From the NCBI RefSeq assembly GCF_017654485.1, contig NZ_CP061091.1:524501-588500 (forward strand): DNA of 64,000 bases, given 5' to 3'. A program made the position numbers and the translations under genes. This document shows, in pieces, positions 9,750 through 18,117 of the stretch. Positions within the stretch are counted from its first letter, which is position 1, and every line of letters starts with the position of its first letter. A model generated the notes under the pieces. That model was not told the origin of the DNA, did not search any database, and saw nothing but the letters and a program-made list of their open reading frames with translations. The stretch comes from Roseomonas marmotae. GTDB lineage: Bacteria > Pseudomonadota > Alphaproteobacteria > Acetobacterales > Acetobacteraceae.

Positions 9750-10739
9750 ATGCTGCTTGGCACCCAGGTTCCCGCACGGGACGATGACGATTACCGCGTG
9801 ATGGCCCAGCTCGGCGTCACGCATATCTGCGCCGACCCGCCCGGCAATCCGCATGACTGGACGCTGGACCAGCTCCTGGCCTTCCGTGACAGGATCGGCG
9901 GCTTCGGCCTCTCGCTGGACATGGTGCAGCTGCCGCTCTCCTCCCGCCCGATCGAGCAGCAGGCCAGCCCGGACATCCTTTCCGCCGGCTCCGACCGTGA
10001 CCGGCAGATCGACAGCATCTGCCGGCTGATCGAGCGCCTGGCGGCGGCCGGCATTCCTGCCGCCAAATACAACCTCAACATCATCGGCATCCCCCGCACG
10101 GAGATGGAGCCCAGCCGCGGCGGCGCCATGAGCGAGGCCTTCCGCTGGGAGAAGGCCGAGCAGGATGCGCCGCCCACCATGGCCGGGGTGCTTCCGGAGG
10201 ACGAGAACTGGGAGCGGATCGACTACTTCCTGGAACGGGTGGTGCCGGTGGCCGAGAGCAACCGCGTCCGCCTCGCCTGCCACCCGCACGATCCCTATAC
10301 GCCGCCCGGCTATCGCGGCGTCACCCGCGTCCTGGGCACGGTGGAGGGGTTGAAGCGTTTCGTGCAGATGCGGGAAAGCCCTTACCACGGGCTGAACTTC
10401 TGCCAGGGCACGGTGGGGGAGATGCTGGACGACCCGCGCCGCGAGGTGGGCGAGGTCATTCGCTGGTTCGGCGAGCAGAAGAAGATCTTCAATGTCCATT
10501 TCCGCAACATCCGTGGCGGCAGGCTCTCCTTCATGGAGACCTTTCCGGAGGATGGCGACATGGACATGTGGGATTCTCTGCAGATCTACGCCGAAACCGG
10601 CTATCCCTACATGATCATGCCGGACCATGTGCCGCTCATCAGCGGCCGCGATCCCAAAGGCACGGCCTTTGCCTTCTGCTACGGCTATATCGCCGGGCTG
10701 CTCCAGGTCCTTGGTTCCCGCCGCGGTGATCGCGATTGA
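9750..10739 (+). CDS. uxuA: mannonate dehydratase (UxuA-like)
   Basis: 329-residue TIM-barrel protein with the features of mannonate dehydratase: 'KYNLNIIGIPRTE', 'RLACHPHDPYTPPG' (metal His region), 'GLNFCQGTVGEM' and 'FNVHFRNIRGG'. The last motif carries the His-Phe-Arg-Asn block conserved in the family. It is somewhat short compared with E. coli UxuA, as in many alphaproteobacterial homologues. The expected reaction is D-mannonate to 2-keto-3-deoxy-D-gluconate. With the enolase-type dehydratase upstream, the pair suggests use of more than one sugar acid. The C-terminus is close to a -35-like TTGACT that may serve the next operon. Confidence 0.85.
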   Translation: MLLGTQVPARDDDDYRVMAQLGVTHICADPPGNPHDWTLDQLLAFRDRIGGFGLSLDMVQLPLSSRPIEQQASPDILSAGSDRDRQIDSICRLIERLAAAGIPAAKYNLNIIGIPRTEMEPSRGGAMSEAFRWEKAEQDAPPTMAGVLPEDENWERIDYFLERVVPVAESNRVRLACHPHDPYTPPGYRGVTRVLGTVEGLKRFVQMRESPYHGLNFCQGTVGEMLDDPRREVGEVIRWFGEQKKIFNVHFRNIRGGRLSFMETFPEDGDMDMWDSLQIYAETGYPYMIMPDHVPLISGRDPKGTAFAFCYGYIAGLLQVLGSRRGDRD

Positions 10740-10764
10740 CTCCCTTCCGGCGCGATCCCTAGCC
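10736..10764 (+). promoter_or_regulatory. candidate promoter of the family-5 ABC operon
   Basis: TTGACT at 10736-10741 overlaps the end of the UxuA-like gene. CTAGCC follows at 10759-10764, close to the alphaproteobacterial pattern TTGAC-N17-CTATAT but with 18 spacer bases. It is 130 bases before the binding-protein gene. Confidence 0.3.
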
Positions 10765-10892
10765 TGGATGAAAAGCCGTCACGGAAGCTGGTGCCTTGCC
10801 GTGGCGGCCACTGACCGGAATCCGCCCCGATGCGGACCGGAACACGCAAAGCGTTGAACGTCACGGGAAAACCCGGGCGTCTGGAGGAAGAC

Positions 10893-12857
10893 ATGTCCAA
10901 GAATCAGGGTCGCCCTCCACGGGCGACACCGGAACTCTGCCGCCTGGACCGCCGCCAGCTGCTGCAAGGTGCCATGGGCACCGCCGTGGCCCTGGCGCTG
11001 CCCGGCAGCGCCTTTGCCCAGGGCGCCAAGGAGGCCCCGGACCTCGCCAAGCTGGTGGCGGACAAGAAGCTGCCGCCGCTGGCCGAGCGCCTGCCCTCCC
11101 GCCCGCTGGTGGTGCCGGTGGAGAAAGTCGGCCGCTACGGCGGCACGCTGCGACGTGGGCTGCGCGGTTCCTCCGACCATAACGGCATCCTCAAGATCGT
11201 CGGCAACCAGGGGCTGGTGCGCTGGAACCTCGCCTATACCGAGGTGCTGCCCTGCGTGGCCGAGAAATGGGACGTCAATGCGGAGGCGACGGAATTCGTC
11301 TTCCACCTCCGCCCGGGCATGCGCTGGTCGGATGGCCATCCCTTCACCGCCGATGACATCGTCTTCGCCATAGAGGACTGCGCCAAGAATCCCGAGCTCT
11401 TCCGCTCGCCGCCCTCGACCATCACCATCGCCAACGCGGCCTGCACGGCGACCAAGATCGACGACAACACCGTCAGGTTCACCTTCAAGGCGCCCTACGC
11501 CACCTTCCTGGAGGCGCTGGCGACGCCGCTTGGCCAGTATCCGACGCTCTTCCCCAGGCATTACTGCAGCAGGTTCCACCCGAAGTACAACCCCGAGGCC
11601 AATAACCAGGCCAAGGCGGCGAATATGTCGGACTGGGCGGCGCTGTTCCGCGTCAAATGCGGCGATGTGGAGATCCCCTCCCGCTGGGGCAATCCGGAGA
11701 AGCCGGTGCTGGACCCCTGGGTGATCGCCGAGCCCTATACCGGCGGCGCCACCCGCGTGGTGCTGGAGCGCAACCCCTATTTCTGGCAGGTGGATACGGC
11801 GGGCAACCAGCTGCCCTATATCGACCGGCTCAATCTCGGCATCTCGCAGGACGTCGAATCCCTGATGATCGACGCCGTCTCGGGCAAGCTCGACATCCAG
11901 GACCGGCATATCGACAGCCTGCAGAACAAGCCGACCCTGTCGCGCAACATGCAGAAAGGCAACTACCATCTGGTGGAGCTGATCGGCGCCTCGGCGCAGC
12001 AGATGCAGATCTACCTGAACATCACCCACAAGGACCCCGCCATGCGGGCGATGTTCAGCAATAAGCGCTTCCGCCAGGCGCTCTCCCACGGCATCAACCG
12101 CGCCGAGATCATCGAGCTGGTCTATCTCGGCCAGTCCGAGCCCTACCAGACCGGGCCGCGCCCGGGCCATCCCTGGTATCATGAGAAGCTGGCCCGGCAG
12201 TTCACGGAATACGACCAGGCCAAGGCCAATGCCATCCTGGACGAGATCGGCTACAACAAGCGCGACGCACAGAATTTCCGCCTGCGCCCGGATGGGCAGA
12301 AGATCTTCTTCTCGGTGGATGTGATCCCGACCCTGGCGCCGGACCAGGTGGATGCGCTGGAGCTGGTGAAGCGCCACTGGTCCGCCATCGGCGTCGACAT
12401 CAAGGTCAATACCATCGAGCGCGCGCTGTACTACACGCGCGGCGACAATAACGACCATGACGCCGCCACCTGGTCCGGCCCCGGCGGGCTCGACCCGATG
12501 ATGGACCCCCGCGACTATTTCGCGCAGCACCCGCAGGGCACGCGCTACGGCCTTCCCTGGGCGCTCTGGTACGTTTCCGGCGGCAAGGACGGGATGGAGC
12601 CGCCGGAACACCAGAAGAAGCGCATGCAGCTCTTCGACCAGGCGCGCGGCACGGCCGATCTCGGCCAGCGCGCCGAGATCATGAAGCAGGTCTTCGACAT
12701 CGCCGCCGAGGAATTCGAATCCTTCGGCATCTGCCTCTACTGCAACTCCTTCGGCGTGGTCAGCAACAAGCTGCAGAACGTGCCGCCGCGCTACCCGAAT
12801 TCCTGGTCCTGGCCGAACCCGGGTCCGGCGCTGCCGCAGCAGTTCTTCTTCACCTAG
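10893..12857 (+). CDS. ABC transporter substrate-binding protein, family 5
   Basis: Large periplasmic binding protein of 654 residues, longer than typical DppA/OppA (about 530). The ATG at 10893 follows a strong site (GGAGGAAG). The N-terminus carries a Tat-like signal, 'LDRRQLLQGAMGTAVALALP', ending AFA. Family-5 landmarks include 'FHLRPGMRWSDGHPFTADD' and 'FRQALSHGINRAEI'. Large family-5 proteins with sugar-acid dehydratases next door often bind oligosaccharides, so an oligosaccharide or uronide ligand is a reasonable inference, and peptides are the default alternative. A stem-loop separates it from the permeases, as expected for excess binding protein. Confidence 0.88.
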   Translation: MSKNQGRPPRATPELCRLDRRQLLQGAMGTAVALALPGSAFAQGAKEAPDLAKLVADKKLPPLAERLPSRPLVVPVEKVGRYGGTLRRGLRGSSDHNGILKIVGNQGLVRWNLAYTEVLPCVAEKWDVNAEATEFVFHLRPGMRWSDGHPFTADDIVFAIEDCAKNPELFRSPPSTITIANAACTATKIDDNTVRFTFKAPYATFLEALATPLGQYPTLFPRHYCSRFHPKYNPEANNQAKAANMSDWAALFRVKCGDVEIPSRWGNPEKPVLDPWVIAEPYTGGATRVVLERNPYFWQVDTAGNQLPYIDRLNLGISQDVESLMIDAVSGKLDIQDRHIDSLQNKPTLSRNMQKGNYHLVELIGASAQQMQIYLNITHKDPAMRAMFSNKRFRQALSHGINRAEIIELVYLGQSEPYQTGPRPGHPWYHEKLARQFTEYDQAKANAILDEIGYNKRDAQNFRLRPDGQKIFFSVDVIPTLAPDQVDALELVKRHWSAIGVDIKVNTIERALYYTRGDNNDHDAATWSGPGGLDPMMDPRDYFAQHPQGTRYGLPWALWYVSGGKDGMEPPEHQKKRMQLFDQARGTADLGQRAEIMKQVFDIAAEEFESFGICLYCNSFGVVSNKLQNVPPRYPNSWSWPNPGPALPQQFFFT

Positions 12858-12869
12858 CCCGGACTGCCG

Positions 12870-12891
12870 GCCCGCCCGCCTCCGGGCGGGC
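12870..12891 (+). terminator. intercistronic hairpin between binding protein and permeases
   Basis: Perfect 9-bp stem GCCCGCCCG / CGGGCGGGC (12870-12878 with 12883-12891), 4-base loop, no T-run. It is placed 12 bases after the binding-protein stop. Such hairpins usually protect the upstream message from 3' decay or cause partial termination, giving more binding protein than permease. Confidence 0.5.
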
Positions 12892-12919
12892 AGGCGGCCA
12901 GCAACATGGAGCGGGAACC

Positions 12920-13906
12920 ATGCTGAAATTCATCCTCAAGCGGCTTGCCTGGATGGTGCCCGCCCTGCTGGTGGTGTCCTTCCTGTCCTTCGTGCTGATC
13001 CAGCTGCCGCCGGGCGACTATGTCACGACCTATATCGCGACCCTGGCGGCCTCCAACGAAACCGTTGACCAGAACACGGCCATGGAGCTGCGGCAGCGCT
13101 TCGGCCTCGATCAGCCCATGATCGTCCAGTATGTGAAATGGATCAGCAATATCCTGCTGCGCGGGGATTTCGGCCTCAGCTTCGAATGGCAGCAGCCGGT
13201 CAGCGGGCTGATCTGGGAACGGATGGCCCTGACGCTGGTGCTGACCTTCGCCACGCTGCTGGCCACCTGGGGCATCGCCCTGCCGCTCGGCGTCTTCTCG
13301 GCGGTGAAGAAGTATTCCATCGCCGATTATGTGCTGACCTTCTTCTCCTTCGTCGGGCTGGCCGTGCCGTCCTTCCTGCTGGCGGTGGTGCTGATGTACA
13401 TCGCCGCGGTGGAATGGGGGCAGGAAGTCGGCGGCCTCTTCTCCGACGCCTATGTCAACGCGCCCTGGAGCATGGCCAAGGTCGTTGACCTGCTCGAACA
13501 TCTCTGGATTCCCGTCATCATCCTGGCGGTCTCCGGCACGGCCAGCCTGGTGCGCGTGATGCGCGCCAATATGCTGGACGAGCTGAACCGCCCCTATGTC
13601 ACCACGGCGCGCGCCAAAGGCCTTTCCGAATTCCGCCTGCTGATGAAATACCCGATGCGGGTGGCGCTGAACCCCTTCATCTCTACCATCGCCTGGCTGC
13701 TGCCCAACCTCGTCTCCGGCTCCATCATCGTGGCCATCGTGCTGAACCTGCCGACGGCGGGACCGATGCTGCTGCAGTCGCTGATGAGCCAGGACATGTA
13801 TCTGGCCGGCGCCTTCGTGCTGCTGACCTGCGTGCTCACCCTGCTGGGCTCGCTGATCAGCGACATCCTCCTCGCCATCGCCGATCCGCGCATCCGGCTG
13901 GAGTAA
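12920..13906 (+). CDS. ABC transporter permease (DppB/OppB type)
   Basis: Inner-membrane permease of 328 residues. The N-terminus 'LKFILKRLAWMVPALLVVS' is the classic start of DppB-like permeases; about six spans follow, plus the cytoplasmic EAA-type loop 'TARAKGLSEFRLLMKY'. It starts after GGAGCGGG upstream of 12920. It pairs with the DppC-type permease 6 bases downstream and the double ATPase after that, so this transporter is complete within the window. Confidence 0.92.
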   Translation: MLKFILKRLAWMVPALLVVSFLSFVLIQLPPGDYVTTYIATLAASNETVDQNTAMELRQRFGLDQPMIVQYVKWISNILLRGDFGLSFEWQQPVSGLIWERMALTLVLTFATLLATWGIALPLGVFSAVKKYSIADYVLTFFSFVGLAVPSFLLAVVLMYIAAVEWGQEVGGLFSDAYVNAPWSMAKVVDLLEHLWIPVIILAVSGTASLVRVMRANMLDELNRPYVTTARAKGLSEFRLLMKYPMRVALNPFISTIAWLLPNLVSGSIIVAIVLNLPTAGPMLLQSLMSQDMYLAGAFVLLTCVLTLLGSLISDILLAIADPRIRLE

Positions 13907-13912
13907 CAGGAC

Positions 13913-15028
13913 ATGTCTGAGGCCATCATCGGCACCGTCGATCGCCGGAGCCTTGCCGTCGCCTCTCAGTGGCAGCTGGTCTGGTGGGCCTTTCGCCGCC
14001 ACCGGCTGGCCATGGTGGGGCTGGTCATCACCGTCATCTTCTATGTCATCGCGCTCATTCCCGGCTTCTTCGCCATCAACGACCCGGAGCAGCAGAATAC
14101 CCGCGCGGCCTATCACCCGCCGCAGGCCATCCATTTCATCGCGCCGGATGGCAGCTTCGGCCCCTATGTCCATCCTTCCGTCATGAAGCGGGACCCGGAC
14201 ACGCTGGAGATGGGCTATGTGCCGGATGAGACGAAGACGGTGGGGCTGCGCCTCTTCGGCCAGGGCTTCGAATACAAGCTGCTCGGCCTCTTCCCGACGC
14301 GGGTGCATCTGCTGGCGCCCTCCGAGCCGGGGCAGGTGGTGCTGCCGCTGGGGGCGGACCGCCTCGGGCGCTGCGTCTATTCGCGCATCATGCAGGGCGC
14401 GCAGATCTCGCTCTCCGTCGGCCTCGTCGGCGTCCTGCTGTCGCTGACGCTGGGCATCATCCTCGGCGGCATCTCCGGCTATTACGGCGGATGGGTGGAT
14501 TCGGCGGTGCAGCGGGCGGTGGAATTCGTCCTCTCTCTGCCCGCCATCCCCATCTGGCTCGCGGCCTCGGCCGCCGTGCCGCATGACTGGCCGGCGACGC
14601 TGAACTACTTCACCATCACGCTCATCCTCTCCCTCACCGGCTGGGCGCAGCTGGCGCGCGTGGTGCGCGGCCGCTTCCTCAGCCTGCGAACCGAGGATTT
14701 CGTGGCCGCCGCGCGGCTGGACGGCGCCTCGGAGAAGCGGATCATCTTCCGCCACATGCTGCCCTCCTTCGCCAGCCACATCATCGCCTCCGTGACGCTG
14801 GCCATCCCGGCGATGATCCTGGCGGAGACCTCGCTCTCCTTCCTCGGCCTCGGGTTGCAGCCTCCCACCATCTCCTGGGGCGTGCTGCTGCGGGAGGCGC
14901 AGAATATCCGCTCCATCGCCACCGCCCCCTGGCTCTTCGCGCCGGGTGTCGCCGTGGTGCTGGCCGTGATCGCCCTTAACTTCCTGGGAGACGGTCTGCG
15001 CGATGCCGCGGATCCGTACAACAAATGA
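13913..15028 (+). CDS. ABC transporter permease (DppC/OppC type)
   Basis: Permease of 371 residues. It has the DppC-type N-terminal span and a long periplasmic insert (roughly residues 45-150) before the core 'PLGADRLGRCVYSRIMQGA', which is the family's 'GTDxxGRD' region. The EAA loop is 'VAAARLDGASEKRIIFRHM'. The insert makes it longer than E. coli DppC (300). Its stop overlaps the start of the ATPase gene (ATGAGC at 15025), so the subunits are co-translated. Confidence 0.92.
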   Translation: MSEAIIGTVDRRSLAVASQWQLVWWAFRRHRLAMVGLVITVIFYVIALIPGFFAINDPEQQNTRAAYHPPQAIHFIAPDGSFGPYVHPSVMKRDPDTLEMGYVPDETKTVGLRLFGQGFEYKLLGLFPTRVHLLAPSEPGQVVLPLGADRLGRCVYSRIMQGAQISLSVGLVGVLLSLTLGIILGGISGYYGGWVDSAVQRAVEFVLSLPAIPIWLAASAAVPHDWPATLNYFTITLILSLTGWAQLARVVRGRFLSLRTEDFVAAARLDGASEKRIIFRHMLPSFASHIIASVTLAIPAMILAETSLSFLGLGLQPPTISWGVLLREAQNIRSIATAPWLFAPGVAVVLAVIALNFLGDGLRDAADPYNK

Positions 15029-16752
15029 GCGCCACCGTCCTGCATCCGCGGCCGGCGACGCCGGCGGCGCCCGAGCCCGAACTCGTCCTGGAGGTGCGCG
15101 ACCTCGCCACGCATTTCCCCACCCGTGCCGGCGTGGTGAAGGCGGTGGACGGCGTCTCCTTCACCCTGCGGCGCGGCCGCACCCTCTGCGTGGTGGGGGA
15201 GAGCGGCTCGGGCAAGAGCGTCACCGCCCGCTCCATCCTGCAGATCGTCGACGCACCCGGGCGGATCGTCGCCGGCTCCATCATGCTGCACCGGCCGGAT
15301 GGCAGCGCGGTGGATCTGGCGAAGCTGCACCCGCGCAGCCGGCAGATCCGCGCCGTGCGCGGGCGGGAGATCGCCATGATCTTCCAGGAGCCGATGTCCG
15401 CCCTCTCCCCCGTGCATACGGTGGGCAACCAGATCACCGAGGTGCTGCGTCTGCATCTCGGCATGGGCAAGGCCGAGGCGCGCGCGCGCTGCATCGAGTT
15501 GCTGCGGCAGGTGGAGATCCCGAATCCGGAGCGGGCGATCGACCGCTATACCTTCGAATTCTCCGGCGGCATGCGCCAGCGCGTCATGATCGCCATGTCG
15601 CTGGCCTGCAACCCGGCGCTGCTGATCGCCGATGAACCGACCACGGCGCTGGACGTCACCACGCAGGCGGAGATCCTGGACCTCATCAAGCGGCTGCAGG
15701 CGCAGCATGGCATGGCCGTGCTCTTCATCACCCACGACATGGGCGTGGTGGCGGAGATCGCCGATGAGGTGCTGGTGATGTATCATGGCAAGGTGATGGA
15801 GGGCGGGCCGGCCGACCAGGTCTTCCATGCCCCGCGCGACGATTATACGCGCATGCTGATCGGCTCCGTGCTGAAGCTGGAGCAGGAGGCGGAGATCCGC
15901 CAGCGCCGCCAGCCCATCTCCGAGGCCACGCCGCCGGTGCTGGAGGTGCGCGACCTCAACATGGTCTTCGGCACGGCCAAGACGCAGCTACGCGCGGTGG
16001 ATGGCGTCTCCTTCGACCTGCGGCCGGGCGAGACGCTGGGCATCGTCGGGGAATCCAGCTCCGGCAAGACCACCATGGGGCGCTGTCTGCTGCGGATGTA
16101 CGACCCCACCAGCGGCTCCATGCTCTACCGCCGACCCGACGGCAGCACGGTCGATCTCGTCACCGCCGACAAGCCCACCCTGAGGATGGTGCGGCGGGAG
16201 ATCCGCATGGTCTTCCAGGACCCGGTCTCCTCGCTCAATCCGCGCATGACGGTCGCGCAGATCGTGGGCGAGCCGCTGCTGGTCAACGGCATCGCCAAGG
16301 GCCGCGCGCTGGATGACCGGGTGGCAGGGCTGCTGAAGCAGGTCGGGCTGAACCCGGACTGGCGGGAGCGTTATCCACATGCCTTCTCCGGCGGGCAGCG
16401 GCAGCGCATCGGCATCGCCCGCGCCATCGCGCTCAATCCCCGCGTCATCGTGGCGGATGAGGCGACCTCGGCGCTGGATGTCTCGTTGCGCTCGCAGATG
16501 CTGGACCTGCTGATGGGCCTGCAGGACGAGCTGGGCCTGGCCTATGTCTTCATCAGCCACGACATCGGCGTCATCCGCTACATGTGCGACCGGGTGGCGG
16601 TGATGTATCGCGGCAAGATGGTGGAGACGGGGCCGGCGCGGCAGGTCTGCAACGCCCCTACCCATGCCTATACCCAGGCGCTGCTCTCCGCCATTCCGCG
16701 GCCCGACCCGCGGGAGCGGAGCATGCACAAGCGCTTCCGCTATGTCGCCTGA
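15025..16752 (+). CDS. ABC transporter ATP-binding protein with two nucleotide-binding domains (DppD-DppF fusion type)
   Basis: 575-residue fusion of two ATPase domains that energises the two permeases upstream. First half: Walker A 'GESGSGKS', signature 'FSGGMRQR', Walker B '[12 protein letters not shown]'. Second half: Walker A 'GESSSGKT', signature 'FSGGQRQR', Walker B '[12 protein letters not shown]'. The second Walker B has Ala where Pro is usual, which is a common variant. Each half ends with an oligopeptide-transporter-type C-terminal segment ('[11 protein letters not shown]', '[12 protein letters not shown]'). The next gene starts inside its last codons. Confidence 0.94.
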   Translation: MSATVLHPRPATPAAPEPELVLEVRDLATHFPTRAGVVKAVDGVSFTLRRGRTLCVVGESGSGKSVTARSILQIVDAPGRIVAGSIMLHRPDGSAVDLAKLHPRSRQIRAVRGREIAMIFQEPMSALSPVHTVGNQITEVLRLHLGMGKAEARARCIELLRQVEIPNPERAIDRYTFEFSGGMRQRVMIAMSLACNPALLIADEPTTALDVTTQAEILDLIKRLQAQHGMAVLFITHDMGVVAEIADEVLVMYHGKVMEGGPADQVFHAPRDDYTRMLIGSVLKLEQEAEIRQRRQPISEATPPVLEVRDLNMVFGTAKTQLRAVDGVSFDLRPGETLGIVGESSSGKTTMGRCLLRMYDPTSGSMLYRRPDGSTVDLVTADKPTLRMVRREIRMVFQDPVSSLNPRMTVAQIVGEPLLVNGIAKGRALDDRVAGLLKQVGLNPDWRERYPHAFSGGQRQRIGIARAIALNPRVIVADEATSALDVSLRSQMLDLLMGLQDELGLAYVFISHDIGVIRYMCDRVAVMYRGKMVETGPARQVCNAPTHAYTQALLSAIPRPDPRERSMHKRFRYVA

Positions 16753-17914
16753 GGAAGCCGGGCACGGCATCCTCCATCTCGCCATCGGGTCCCGGCTCTT
16801 CGCCTGCCGGCTGGAACCGGGCGGCGGGTTGCGGTGGGACGCCGGGGTGGAGGTGCCGGAGGCGGTGCAATATGCCTGGCCCCATCCCCGGCTGCCGCTG
16901 CTCTATGCCGCCTTCAGCAACCGGGCCTCCGGACGGGATGACCGGCACGGGGTCGCCGCCTTCCGCATCGACCGGCAGACCGGCGCGCTCTCCCCCTTCG
17001 GGGAACCCGTCTTCGTCGAGAGCCGTCCCATCCACCTGACGCTGGACCCGGCGGGCCGGTATCTGCTGATGGCCTATAATCAGCCCTCCGCCCTGACCGT
17101 CCACCGGCTGGGGGAGGATGGCGGCATCGGCGCCCCGGTGCGGCAGGAGCGGCCGGTGGAGGCCGGCATCTACGCGCATCAGCTGCGGGTCTCGCCCTCC
17201 GGCGGGCTGGTGCTGCTCTGCGCGCGCGGGAACGACGCCACGGCCGGCACGGCGGAGGAGCCGGGCTCCATCCAGATCTTCCGCTTCCGGGATGGTCAGC
17301 TGTCCCAACTGCCGCCGGCCCCCGTCTTCGGGACGCGCAGCTTCGGCCCCCGGCACCTGGATTTCCACCCCAGCCAACCCTGGGTCTATGTCTCGCTGGA
17401 GCGGGGCAACCAGCTGCTGGCCTATGAGCTGGAGGAGGAGAGCGGCCGCCTCTCGCCCCTTTTCAGCCGGGACACGCTGTTCCAGGGGGCGGAAGGCCGG
17501 GCGCCCCGGCAATATGCCGGGGCCATCCATCTGCATCCCAACGGGCGCTTCCTCTATCTCGTCAACCGCTCGGACGGCGCGGTGGAGGAAGAGGGGCAGA
17601 AGCTGCATGGCGGGGGCGAGAACAGCGTCGCCTGCTTCGCCATCGCCCCGGCGACAGGCGAGCCGGAACTGATCCAGACGGCGGAAACCCGCAGCTTCCA
17701 TTGCCGCAGCTTTTCCATCCACCCGGAGGGCCGGATGCTCGTCACCGCCGCCGTGGGCTCCCTGGCGGTGCGGGAGGGCGATGCGCTGCGGCATGTGCCG
17801 CCCAGCCTGACCTTCTTCGGCCTGGGGGAGGATGGCCGTCTCACCCTTCAGGGCCAGCATGCGCTGGATTCCCGGGCGGGCCAGGCCTTCTGGTGCGGCA
17901 TGCTCGCGCCATAG
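16742..17914 (+). CDS. lactonase family protein (beta-propeller, 6-phosphogluconolactonase-like)
   Basis: 390 residues from an ATG at 16742 that overlaps the ATPase gene by 11 bases; a farther upstream in-frame ATG would sit deep in that gene. The sequence has repeated blades with motifs of YbhE/3-carboxymuconate-cyclase-like lactonases: 'AYNQPSALTVHRLGEDG', 'GPRHLDFHPSQPWVYV', 'AGAIHLHPNGRFLYLVNRS' and 'SFHCRSFSIHPEGRMLV'. No signal peptide is seen, so it is probably cytoplasmic. In this context it would hydrolyse a sugar lactone made by a dehydrogenase, supplying the acid to the dehydratases at 8343 and 9750. Confidence 0.82.
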   Translation: MSPEEAGHGILHLAIGSRLFACRLEPGGGLRWDAGVEVPEAVQYAWPHPRLPLLYAAFSNRASGRDDRHGVAAFRIDRQTGALSPFGEPVFVESRPIHLTLDPAGRYLLMAYNQPSALTVHRLGEDGGIGAPVRQERPVEAGIYAHQLRVSPSGGLVLLCARGNDATAGTAEEPGSIQIFRFRDGQLSQLPPAPVFGTRSFGPRHLDFHPSQPWVYVSLERGNQLLAYELEEESGRLSPLFSRDTLFQGAEGRAPRQYAGAIHLHPNGRFLYLVNRSDGAVEEEGQKLHGGGENSVACFAIAPATGEPELIQTAETRSFHCRSFSIHPEGRMLVTAAVGSLAVREGDALRHVPPSLTFFGLGEDGRLTLQGQHALDSRAGQAFWCGMLAP

Positions 17915-17940
17915 GCGGTGCCGCGGGACCAGGCGCCCCT

Positions 17941-17962
17941 GGCGGAAACCCCGCCTTCCGCC
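17941..17962 (+). terminator. possible hairpin terminator after lactonase gene
   Basis: GGCGGAA (17941-17947) can pair with TTCCGCC (17956-17962) around an 8-base loop, 27 bases after the lactonase stop. There is no T-run. The rest of the 203-base gap holds a short (GGCACC)x3 tandem at 17970-17987 and nothing else I recognise. Confidence 0.3.
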
Positions 17963-18117
17963 GGCAGCCGGCACCGGCACCGGCACCGCTGCCCCTGACC
18001 GGGGATAGATGCCGTGACCTTCCAGCCCGCCACCGCCTTCCCGAGGCCGCCCCGCCTTCACGCCCGCTCCTTCCCTGAGGGCCGGAAGGATTCTGGTCAC
18101 ATCTGGCGGAGGTTGGT

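Noticed and set aside
17970..17987. Tandem (GGCACC)x3
   Set aside because: Too short to support a repeat locus or slippage site; likely random in this composition.
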